Both the position numbers and the translations under genes were made by a program. The notes beneath the pieces are model-generated. The model worked only from the letters and a program-made list of their open reading frames with translations. It had not been told where the DNA came from and made no database searches. Positions 24,051 through 30,934 of a stretch of DNA of 39,300 bases are shown here, piece by piece (within the stretch, counting starts at the first letter, position 1; the number at the start of each line of letters is the position of its first letter). Location: contig SBBF01000009.1 of the NCBI GenBank assembly GCA_005240075.1, positions 1 through 39,300 of the forward strand, written 5' to 3'. The stretch comes from Nitrospira sp. (GTDB lineage Bacteria > UBA10199 > SBBF01).

Positions 24051-25459
24051 TTAAAAAAATCATCCAATCCCACAACATCCAGTTCCGGGTGATCCACAAG
24101 ATTTGGGGAAAGCCTGGCATTGGTCACAAGCAATTTTCTTAATGTGTGTTTTTTAGGATTGGGATAACGCTGACACTTTGTTTCCAACTCTTTCATGAGT
24201 TCATAACCAATCTGTGTCTCAGACCACTTGCATTCTCCAATCAGGGTTGTCCGATCACGGCATTCAATAACCAGATCTATTTGCACCCCCGGACCGTGAC
24301 GGACGCTGGATTTATGCCAGTACATTCCCGATCGAACAAACACATCTTCCAAATTCAATTTTTTTAAAATGACTTGAAGGTTTTTATGGCAAAAGACCTC
24401 AAAAGCAAGCCCCAAGTAGGAATGCCACTGTGGTTTGACCAATGTATCAAAAATAAATTTTTTGGAATTGTGTTCAATAGCCTGTCTGTTGGGATGAATG
24501 AATAGAAAATAGAATCTCACGTACTCATCAGTAATTTTATACAGGACAGTTTTAGAAGTTTCTGAAAGTGTGATGGGCCGGTGTTCGTGGATGATGCCGA
24601 TCTCCTTGAGACGATCCACATTGAACATGAGTGAACCTGTGGGTGTTTTGAGGGCACGGGATAAATCCGTCAGCGTCATGGAACGCCTGGCCAAGTGCTG
24701 CAGGATTTTAAAGTATTTTTTTGGCTGTTTGAGTTGACTGGACAGGATATATTTTAACTCATCGACAAAATAAGCATTTTCAACAAAAGACAAATGATTG
24801 ATGTTTTGTTCAAAAGATTGATGGCGATGGTAAAGTTTAAGATAAGCGGGAACAGCTCCAAAACACATAAGATATCGGATGGCATCCCCATTTTTTTTAA
24901 TGCCAAGAAGCTGACGGGCTTCTGAAGAAGTCAGGGCCATTAATTCCAGCGTTTGTGTTCTTCTGCCAAAAAGGGGACTTTTCTCTGCCAACACTTCAGA
25001 AATCATGAAACTGGTGGATGAGCCGCACAGAATCAAATGAACTGTATTGTGATATTGCCAATGATGATCCCACACATGTTGAATGACTGACTGCAACGAA
25101 GAACCGGGTCGGCACATCCACTGAAACTCATCCAGTACGATCACGATTTTGCCCTTCGGCAATTTGCTGACAACGACATCAAAAACTTCACGCCAAGCGG
25201 TCAAGGATAGCAGGGCAATCAAAGGATCACCCGCAAATGCAGAAAAATCCTTCAAGAAGTTCTTGATTTGTTCTTCCTGGGTTCCGTCCAGGGCGCTGTA
25301 GTAGAAAGATGTTTTGTCCGAGCAATAATGCTTTAACAATTCTGTTTTGCCAATGCGGCGCCGGCCGTAAAGGACGCTGAAATGAGAGCGCTTTTCCTGA
25401 TAACATTTATTCAGAAGAAACTGTTCTTTATCACGACCGATGAAATCCAGATTTGACAT
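24047..25459 (-). CDS. Archaeal-type AAA ATPase with DUF234 C-terminus
   Basis: A 470-aa protein. The ATPase_2 domain begins with FIGRDKE and has Walker [13 protein letters not shown] (residues about 31-42) and Walker [24 protein letters not shown] sensor region follows. A winged-helix-like part ([28 protein letters not shown]) is followed by the DUF234 domain with [19 protein letters not shown], a PD-(D/E)XK-like D..E.K pattern. Family roles are poorly known. Its start codon lies inside the first of four ATTTTACTTAAGTAT-type motifs, and its TAA stop lies in the 39-bp repeat, next to the typA remnant. It has no Shine-Dalgarno. Confidence 0.85.
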   Translation of the reverse strand: MSNLDFIGRDKEQFLLNKCYQEKRSHFSVLYGRRRIGKTELLKHYCSDKTSFYYSALDGTQEEQIKNFLKDFSAFAGDPLIALLSLTAWREVFDVVVSKLPKGKIVIVLDEFQWMCRPGSSLQSVIQHVWDHHWQYHNTVHLILCGSSTSFMISEVLAEKSPLFGRRTQTLELMALTSSEARQLLGIKKNGDAIRYLMCFGAVPAYLKLYHRHQSFEQNINHLSFVENAYFVDELKYILSSQLKQPKKYFKILQHLARRSMTLTDLSRALKTPTGSLMFNVDRLKEIGIIHEHRPITLSETSKTVLYKITDEYVRFYFLFIHPNRQAIEHNSKKFIFDTLVKPQWHSYLGLAFEVFCHKNLQVILKKLNLEDVFVRSGMYWHKSSVRHGPGVQIDLVIECRDRTTLIGECKWSETQIGYELMKELETKCQRYPNPKKHTLRKLLVTNARLSPNLVDHPELDVVGLDDFFN

Positions 25460-25557
25460 TTTACTTAAGTATCATTAAATAAAGTATAGTCAAGTAAAAT
25501 GTTAAGTTTTTAATATTTTACTTAAGTATGTATTAATAATCCATCTTTAAGTAAAAT
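25458..25557. promoter_or_regulatory. Cluster of four alternating operator-like motifs
   Basis: ATTTTACTTAAGTAT occurs exactly at 25458-25472 and 25515-25529. Shorter inverted copies lie at 25491-25500 (CAAGTAAAAT) and 25546-25557 (TTTAAGTAAAAT). The centres are about 29 bp apart, near three helical turns. The first overlaps the ATPase start codon. This suggests cooperative binding of a regulator. Confidence 0.55.
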
Positions 25558-25590
25558 GATGCAAGATCCAAAAAAGCCTCCAAAAAATCA

Positions 25591-26715
25591 TTATTGATGG
25601 CTCAACCAGTGTCTCAAGAGGGGATCTACAACATCAAACCCTTTTTCTCTTTTTTCAATTAAATCGAGTTGAATCAATTTTTTTAAAGCCCCCTGGATTC
25701 CGCCTGTGGAGCCCAGATGGTGGGCTTTAATGTAGTTAAACGAAAAAAGAGAAGGGGAAGGATCCAAAGCCAGCGCTTTAAGGAGGACAATCTGTTGGGG
25801 GGCCAGTCCCTGAAGGATCGCCTCAAAGACCGGCTTTTCCGCATTGATCAAAAGATCAAAGGCGGGCTTTAAATCGGATTCATTCACCTTTTTTTCAGCC
25901 GTCTCGAAAACAAAAAAGGATAACTTTTGGGCATAATAGGGATGTTGATGAACTCTGCTTGATATTTTTTCGGCAACAGGCAAAGGGCATTCTTTTTTCC
26001 CCCTCTGGAATTGATCCACCAAAAAAGGAGCCAGCTCCTCATGCGGAAGGGCTTTGAGTTCGTAATTGAGGGCGCTTTGAAAGAAAGGGCGTTTTCGTTC
26101 ATTGAACATGTCTAACAGAAGTCGGCGCCTTGACCCCACAAAAAAATAAGAGATCGGTTGTTTTTGGATGTGGGAACGCATGATTCCTTCCAGGGAGAGA
26201 GATTCCTTGAGCAATACGATTTCCTGAAATTCATCAAAGACAATCTGTATTTTTATCTTTTTATCCCTGGCGAACTCATCCAGGGACCCTAAGACCTCCT
26301 CGATGGTTTCCAACCCTTTTTGTTTTGTTGTTGCCAGTTCCACAGTCAACGAAAGTTTCCCCTCATCGTCCGGTTTAAGAACAGGCCGGAACGATTTCAA
26401 AAGCCTGATTGATTTTTTAAACCAGTTTTCTTCCTTGCGGGTCATTTCAAAAAAAGCCCTTGCCAGCCGGAACGCAGCCTCCTCGGCCGAAGTGATGCCA
26501 AAAAAGTCGGTAAACAAGGTCAGGTAACCTTGAGTCCCCAATTCTTTTTGAACCCGTTTTACGAGAGAGGTTTTTCCATAACGCCGTGGAGAAAAGAGCA
26601 CCACATTGGCGTTGGCCCGGGCATAACCCAACAAATCCCTTTGTTCCTGTTGACGGTTACAGAAGGGGGAATCAGGATCTATCTCTTTGAAAGTAAAGGG
26701 ATTTATTAATACCAT
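25591..26715 (-). CDS. AAA ATPase (archaeal ATPase_2-like), no nuclease domain
   Basis: A 374-aa protein: NPFTFKEIDPDSPFCNRQQE, then Walker A FSPRRYGKTSLV, Walker B IQIVFDEFQEI and sensor FVGSRRRLL, and a C-terminal winged-helix region (LLKALALDPSP...GGIQGALKKLIQLDLIEKR) ending VVDPLLRHWLS. It lacks a DUF234 domain, which distinguishes it from its neighbour. Such ATPases are common in archaea and deltaproteobacterial genomes and often variable between strains. Transcription likely starts a few nt before the ATG from the promoter at 26725-26753. A palindrome covers the start. The cellular role is unknown. Confidence 0.82.
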   Translation of the reverse strand: MVLINPFTFKEIDPDSPFCNRQQEQRDLLGYARANANVVLFSPRRYGKTSLVKRVQKELGTQGYLTLFTDFFGITSAEEAAFRLARAFFEMTRKEENWFKKSIRLLKSFRPVLKPDDEGKLSLTVELATTKQKGLETIEEVLGSLDEFARDKKIKIQIVFDEFQEIVLLKESLSLEGIMRSHIQKQPISYFFVGSRRRLLLDMFNERKRPFFQSALNYELKALPHEELAPFLVDQFQRGKKECPLPVAEKISSRVHQHPYYAQKLSFFVFETAEKKVNESDLKPAFDLLINAEKPVFEAILQGLAPQQIVLLKALALDPSPSLFSFNYIKAHHLGSTGGIQGALKKLIQLDLIEKREKGFDVVDPLLRHWLSHQ

Positions 26716-26753
26716 ATCATAAGTACTATGATATAGTATCTATCTTATGTCAA
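26714..26753 (-). promoter_or_regulatory. Near-leaderless promoter and palindrome at ATPase start
   Basis: On the minus strand TTGACA (26753-26748), 17 nt, then CATAGT (26730-26725) form a promoter whose start point falls only a few nt before ATG 26715. ATATCATA (26714-26721) and TATGATAT (26727-26734) form a perfect 8-bp inverted repeat overlapping the -10 and the start codon. This matches the layout at 241-278 and 21726-21749. Confidence 0.5.
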
Positions 26754-26905
26754 GGGAAGACGGGAAATTCAAAGAATCGGCAGGAAAAAGAGTTATCATT
26801 TTTTTAAGACAGAAAAACCAATTACTGACCGATCACGAAATTTGTTGGATACCCCGTTGACAAGGTTCATCATAAATGATACACCTAAATTCAGAAGGTG
26901 AAACG

Positions 26906-27142
26906 ATGCCTACAACAAATCCCCGCTTAAATGTTGTTCTCGAAAAGCCCATGTTGCGAATGTTGTTGAAGTCTGCAAAAAGATCAGGTGTTTCCCTTTC
27001 CTTGAAGGCGCGAGACTTGATCCGGCAGGCCCTGGAACTGGAGGAAGATTTTTATTGGACTCAAAAAGCGGATCAGAGGGCCAAAACATTTAATCCTCGA
27101 AACGTCTTAAGCCACAATGAAGTTTGGAAAAAAGGTTCTTAA
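26906..27142 (+). CDS. RelB/RHH-type antitoxin
   Basis: A 78-aa protein, MPTTNPRLNVVLEKPMLRML, followed by KRSGVSLSLKARDLIRQALEL, which is the strand-helix-helix pattern of RHH antitoxins. An acidic/aromatic tail (EEDFYWTQKADQR...HNEVWKKGS) follows, as used to wrap a RelE toxin. ATG 26906 has AAGGTGA just upstream; an in-frame ATG at 26876 is less well served. The toxin starts 8 nt after its stop. Together they form a conventional antitoxin-first module inside the repeat-bounded segment. Confidence 0.8.
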   Translation: MPTTNPRLNVVLEKPMLRMLLKSAKRSGVSLSLKARDLIRQALELEEDFYWTQKADQRAKTFNPRNVLSHNEVWKKGS

Positions 27143-27150
27143 AGTTGGTC

Positions 27151-27435
27151 ATGCGCTTCAAAATTTCTTATCATCCGGACGTTGCAAGCCTTGATCTGCC
27201 TCTCATTAACAGGAACATGCAACAAAGAATCAAAAAGGCGATCGAAACACGGCTGATGAACGATCCTGTCCACTTTGGCGCCCCCCTTCGCCATACCCTG
27301 ATGGGATATCGTAAACTTCGTGTGGGAGATTACCGTGTTATTTATGAAATTATGGAGACTGAAATCTGCATTTATACCATTGGTCACCGAAAAGAAGTGT
27401 ATCAATCAAGCTTGAGAGAATGGCGCCTCGCATGA
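27151..27435 (+). CDS. RelE-family toxin
   Basis: A 94-aa RelE/ParE-fold toxin: RFKISYHPDVASLDLPLI, helices to about residue 35, DPVHFGAPLRHTLMGYRKLRVGDYRVIYEI and IYTIGHRKEVYQ. The G-x-x-KLRVGDYRVIY core and IGHRKEVY end are diagnostic. It is predicted to cleave mRNA at the ribosome, with its antitoxin encoded immediately upstream. ATG 27151 is preferred over an earlier in-frame start at 27124 that overlaps the antitoxin. It ends just before the second repeat copy. Confidence 0.87.
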   Translation: MRFKISYHPDVASLDLPLINRNMQQRIKKAIETRLMNDPVHFGAPLRHTLMGYRKLRVGDYRVIYEIMETEICIYTIGHRKEVYQSSLREWRLA

Positions 27436-27445
27436 GAACCATGAC

Positions 27446-27484
27446 ATTCCTGATTTTGTCCTGAAGGCTTTGACGTCTATTTAA
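27446..27484. repeat. 39-bp direct repeat, copy 2 (isolated typA 5' fragment)
   Basis: The exact second copy of the typA 5' fragment, with no further typA sequence beside it. The stop codon of the next ATPase gene (27481) lies in it, as the stop of the 24047-25459 ATPase lies in copy 1. Confidence 0.9.
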
Positions 27485-28647
27485 ACAAACGCCGTTAAAA
27501 ATTTATTTGCAGGAATAAGGTGGATGGCATCCTTTACAAATTCCCTCTCCGTTTTTAGTACAACCTGGAATAAAAAAGGGATTTTAAGTCGGCTTCCAAA
27601 GTATTTGAGTGATGGAGAAAGATCATGACCTGAGAGCTTGGCTTCTACCGCAAACCATGGCTTGTTGTTGACGGTTACCAAAAAATCAACCTCCCGTTTA
27701 TCGAGGTCGCGCAAATACCAAAGTTCTATTTTGTAGCCCTCCGTATCCTCCAGGTAATGGCAAAATTTTAACAAGTGGGAGGCCATCATGTTCTCATAGC
27801 GATAACCGACATCTTCAATCAGGGTCCAATCCCAAAGATAGATTTTTGGCTCTTTTTTTAAAGCCCTTACCATGTTTCCTGAGTAGGGGTTGAGGCGGAA
27901 TACATAATAAAGTTTTTCAAAAATAGTCATCCAATGGGTGAGGGCCTTGTGGCTCACTTCAAGGTCTTCACGAAGTGAATTAAGTGACAGAGGGCTCCCT
28001 ACTCTATGAGGCAGGAGATCCGAGAGAAGTTGAATGCTGGACAGGTCGCGAATATTTTCAAGGTCACGCAGATCCTCCCTGAAAAATCGCTCGATGTGTT
28101 CCTTTTGCCAGCGGCGATGTTTTTTAGCATTTTGGGCCAGCAAAGGTTCCGGGAACCCGCTATAGTTCAACAAGGTTTCCAGATTGTTATGATTTTTACT
28201 CAAAAAAGAGAGGGGATCAAAAGGAGACAGTGGATTGATCATATGATTGATTTCATTTTGGCTGAAAGGATGAAGTCGGTAATGATGGTAACGCCCTTGA
28301 AGGGAATCCCCCCCTCGTCGATAGACATCCAAACGGGCACTTCCAGTCACCATAAATTTTAACCGATTTTTATGAATATCATATTCTCCTTTGATCCATT
28401 GTTTCCACTTGCTGTATTTATGAAGTTCATCCAGTACAATCATTCTGGCTTCCGGCGGCCATTGGGACTTGAGCAGAGCCTGACGGTCATGGCGATTATC
28501 CCAAAGGTAATAGGCCCCTGGTCCATTTTGATTGATCATGTTTTGGGCAAGGGTTGTTTTACCCACCTGCCTGGGACCCGCTAAAAAAACCATTTTTTCT
28601 TGAAGGTCTTCTTGAATGGACTCTTCTAAATAACGAGCCAAATTCAT
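27481..28647 (-). CDS. AAA_14 / DUF4143 family ATPase
   Basis: A 388-aa relative of the ATPase at 275-1426. The Walker A is LAGPRQVGKTTLA, the Walker B is MIVLDELHKY, and VTGSARLDVYRRGGDSLQGRYHHYRLHP is the usual conserved stretch. The DUF4143 C-terminus has EVDFLVTVNNKPWFAVEAKLS, again a PD-(D/E)XK-like pattern. ATG 28647 (MNLARYLEES) is the family-like start; the frame is open to a TTG at 28731 overlapping radA. Its TAA stop lies in the 39-bp repeat. Transcription from radA may continue into it, since it lies 80 nt downstream on the same strand. Confidence 0.87.
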   Translation of the reverse strand: MNLARYLEESIQEDLQEKMVFLAGPRQVGKTTLAQNMINQNGPGAYYLWDNRHDRQALLKSQWPPEARMIVLDELHKYSKWKQWIKGEYDIHKNRLKFMVTGSARLDVYRRGGDSLQGRYHHYRLHPFSQNEINHMINPLSPFDPLSFLSKNHNNLETLLNYSGFPEPLLAQNAKKHRRWQKEHIERFFREDLRDLENIRDLSSIQLLSDLLPHRVGSPLSLNSLREDLEVSHKALTHWMTIFEKLYYVFRLNPYSGNMVRALKKEPKIYLWDWTLIEDVGYRYENMMASHLLKFCHYLEDTEGYKIELWYLRDLDKREVDFLVTVNNKPWFAVEAKLSGHDLSPSLKYFGSRLKIPFLFQVVLKTEREFVKDAIHLIPANKFLTAFV

Positions 28648-28727
28648 ATACGATAAATTGTGCCTTAAGGTAAAAAAAATTACAACTTTTTTTTCCTTTG
28701 GGTTAAATTTATTATAAGCCCCGGAGG

Positions 28728-30083
28728 TCAAAAAAGAACTTCCAACACTTGAGAGACATTTTTGACGGCAATCAATTCAAGGGGGAGAGAGGCGAGTTGT
28801 TTTTTAAGGGAGGGGACGAGGCATCGTTTAAAGCCCATTTTGGCCGCTTCTTTAACCCGCACATCCAGCCCCTGAACCGGTCGGATTTCACCCGACAACC
28901 CCACCTCCCCCACAATCAGCGTGTCGGGGCGGACCGGCTTGTTTTTAAAACTGGAAACGAGCGAGGCGAGGATCGCCAAATCAACGGCCGGTTCCACCAC
29001 TTTCAATCCACCCGCCGCGTTGACATAAACATCCTGGGCATACAAATTAAGCCCCACAATTTTTTCCAAGACCGCAATCAATAGTGCGACTCTTCCACTA
29101 TCCACTCCCAGTGTTGTTCGCCGAGGATTGGCCAGGCTCGACTGCGAAACCAATGCCTGGATTTCGATCAGAAAGGGACGCATGCCCTCCAAGGAAGCGG
29201 TAACAACCGAACCGGCGGACCGTTCGGGATGTTCGGATAAAAAAAGGGAGGATGGGTTTTGAACTTCCTGCAATCCACTCTGCGTCATTTCAAAGACCCC
29301 AATTTCATTGGTGGAACCGTAGCGGTTTTTAATCGTCCGTAAAATCCGGTAATGCTGACCGGAGTCCCCTTCAAAATAAAGGACACAATCAACCATATGT
29401 TCCAAAACCCGTGGGCCGGCGAGCGCTCCATCCTTAGTGACATGCCCAATCAGAATAGTTGAAACGCCGACTGTTTTGGAAAGATACAAAAGTTTTCCGG
29501 CCGATTCACGAACCTGGGATACAGAACCGGGGGCTGACTCCAGGTTGGACAAGTAAACGGTCTGAATGGAATCAACCACCACCACCTGCGGTTTTATTTT
29601 TTTGATGTGATCGATGATTCGCTCAATCGAATTTTCGGCAACCACCAAAAGATCGGAAGAAATGTCGAGCCGATCGGCTCTCATTTTAATCTGCTCTTTC
29701 GATTCCTCGCCGGTGGCATAGAGAACTTTGATCCCCTTCTGGCTTAAACGATCGAGCACCTGCAAAATCAGGGTTGACTTGCCGATGCCGGGATCTCCGC
29801 CGATCAACACCAGAGAACCGGGAACAACGCCCCCCCCCAGCACCCGATCGAGTTCATTGATCCCGCAGGAAAAACGGGGCTTGTCGGTCAATTCGATTTT
29901 GTTTAAGGAAACGGCTGTTTCCGTTGTGAGAGAAAAAAAATCCCCGGCGCCGGACAGTGTGGCATTCTGGAAAGTCTCTTCCGCAAAAGTGTTCCACTGG
30001 TTGCAGTCGGGGCATTTGCCCAGCCACTTGGGAGATTGGGACCCGCACGATTGACAGGAATAGATTGTTTTGAGTTTAGGCAT
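28728..30083 (-). CDS. radA: DNA repair protein RadA/Sms
   Basis: A 451-aa RadA, a RecA-like helicase that helps branch migration in recombination repair. A C4 zinc finger uses C10, C13, C24 and C27 (YSCQSCG...GKCPDCNQW). The Walker A is GGDPGIGKST at 95-104. The RadA-specific KNRFG motif is here KNRYG (IKNRYGSTNEIGVFEM). The C-terminus is the Lon-like domain (DVYVNAAGGLKVVEPAVDLAI). Length and order match the family. It is followed downstream by the ATPase with the typA repeat and preceded by the BrnT/BrnA-type pair. Confidence 0.97.
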   Translation of the reverse strand: MPKLKTIYSCQSCGSQSPKWLGKCPDCNQWNTFAEETFQNATLSGAGDFFSLTTETAVSLNKIELTDKPRFSCGINELDRVLGGGVVPGSLVLIGGDPGIGKSTLILQVLDRLSQKGIKVLYATGEESKEQIKMRADRLDISSDLLVVAENSIERIIDHIKKIKPQVVVVDSIQTVYLSNLESAPGSVSQVRESAGKLLYLSKTVGVSTILIGHVTKDGALAGPRVLEHMVDCVLYFEGDSGQHYRILRTIKNRYGSTNEIGVFEMTQSGLQEVQNPSSLFLSEHPERSAGSVVTASLEGMRPFLIEIQALVSQSSLANPRRTTLGVDSGRVALLIAVLEKIVGLNLYAQDVYVNAAGGLKVVEPAVDLAILASLVSSFKNKPVRPDTLIVGEVGLSGEIRPVQGLDVRVKEAAKMGFKRCLVPSLKKQLASLPLELIAVKNVSQVLEVLF

Positions 30084-30099
30084 AGAAGCTTAAAAAAAC

Positions 30100-30369
30100 C
30101 TAGACATTTTGGCGCGATTCTTCTCTGGCTTTTTGGCTCAACCATATTTTGATCAGAGCCTGATAGGCAATATCCATGTGTGATGCGATTTGTTTGATCT
30201 GGTTTAAGAGAGGGAGCGGGAGCCTTAACGAAATGGACTGTACAGCCGGTTCGTAGATCATGGAAACCTGGTTTTGACGGTTGAGATTTAAGGCTTCAGT
30301 CGCATCATTGGTTTCCCAAAACTGAGCCACCTGTTTTTCAGTAATTTTGGTCTCTTTTTTCTTTTTCAT
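30100..30369 (-). CDS. CopG/BrnA-type RHH antitoxin
   Basis: An 89-aa antitoxin. The N-terminal part (VAQFWETNDATEALN) and the C-terminal RHH (SISLRLPLPLLNQIKQIASHM, then AYQALIKIWLSQKARE) match CopG-type antitoxins that pair with BrnT-like toxins. It overlaps the toxin reading frame by 32 nt, and AAGGAC precedes its ATG inside the toxin gene. It should bind the toxin and repress the promoter upstream of it. Confidence 0.85.
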   Translation of the reverse strand: MKKKKETKITEKQVAQFWETNDATEALNLNRQNQVSMIYEPAVQSISLRLPLPLLNQIKQIASHMDIAYQALIKIWLSQKAREESRQNV

Positions 30370-30643
30370 ACCATGTCCTTTCTTTCTGGCTCATCGGTCT
30401 GGCGCTAATGACCCTGGCTTTTTTATCCCGTACGGTAAAAGCGACAAGCAATGGCTTGTTTTGCCTGGTTTCACCAAACAGGATAAAACGCTCTTCTGTT
30501 GGGGTTGAATGTTTTAGATCGGGGAAGACAAAATTTTTCCCCAAAAAAGTTTTTTCGGCTTCCTCACAGGTTACCCCATGTTTGAGACGGCTTTTGTCAG
30601 AAGTCCCTTTGTCCCATTCAAACCCTGAAAATATTATAGACAT
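30338..30643 (-). CDS. brnT: BrnT-type ribonuclease toxin
   Basis: A 101-aa BrnT (DUF497) toxin: FEWDKGTSDKSRLKHGVTCEEAEKTF, EERFILFGETRQNKPLLVAFTVRDKKARVISARPMSQKERTWYE. The FEWD start, KHGV, ISAR and RxxY elements are family hallmarks; the basic residues include the R/K pair needed for RNA cleavage. The gene is first in its operon with the antitoxin overlapping. A good promoter lies 20-47 nt upstream and a CTTAAG-centred motif covers the start region. Confidence 0.92.
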   Translation of the reverse strand: MSIIFSGFEWDKGTSDKSRLKHGVTCEEAEKTFLGKNFVFPDLKHSTPTEERFILFGETRQNKPLLVAFTVRDKKARVISARPMSQKERTWYEKEKRDQNY

Positions 30644-30662
30644 ATCTTAAGTATATTTCTAC

Positions 30663-30690
30663 AATATAAATAAAGTATTTTTTATGTCAA
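30663..30690 (-). promoter_or_regulatory. brnT promoter
   Basis: On the minus strand a perfect TTGACA (30690-30685) is followed after 16 nt by TATATT (30668-30663), about 20 nt before the start codon. A motif reading TACTTAAG at 30646-30653 (minus strand) sits between promoter and start and shares its centre with the 25458-25557 motifs. Confidence 0.6.
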
Positions 30691-30934
30691 TCAACTATTT
30701 CGTAAGAGGTGGCTCCTTGGGACTTACTCTGGTTGAGACGAAAATGTCAACCTGCTGACTCGACTCCTCAATCGTGGGTGGAGCCCCCCCTTTTTGAGGG
30801 GTCTGTTTTTCAATCCATTCCGCCAAATAAAAATTATATAATAATATCAATAAGTTAAAAATAATAAATTTATAGTTCTTGCTCTCTTTTTGGTATGGAT
30901 CTTGATAGAGTAGAGAGGGAGGGTGGATTTTATC
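30691..30934. other. Intergenic region with hairpin
   Basis: There is no gene here. CCCC (30787-30790) and GGGG (30798-30801) make a short stem followed by a T-run at 30806-30811, resembling a weak terminator on the plus strand with no gene before it. The rest is AT-rich; GGAGGGTGG before 30935 serves the next gene. Confidence 0.35.

Larger units (their letters stand above)
24012..27484. mobile_element. Repeat-bounded ATPase/TA segment inserted at typA
   Basis: Two AAA ATPases and a RelE-type TA pair sit between exact 39-bp direct repeats of the typA 5' end. The typA copy next to it is broken and lacks its start codon. This resembles a site-specific insertion (with att-like repeats) or a duplication. 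No integrase, transposase or terminal inverted repeat is visible, so the mechanism is open. An assembly join at the repeat cannot be excluded from sequence alone. Confidence 0.45.

Noticed and set aside
24051-27445. Integrase, transposase or terminal inverted repeats in the segment
   Set aside because: Both strands were read; all large frames are ATPases or TA genes, so no recombinase is claimed.
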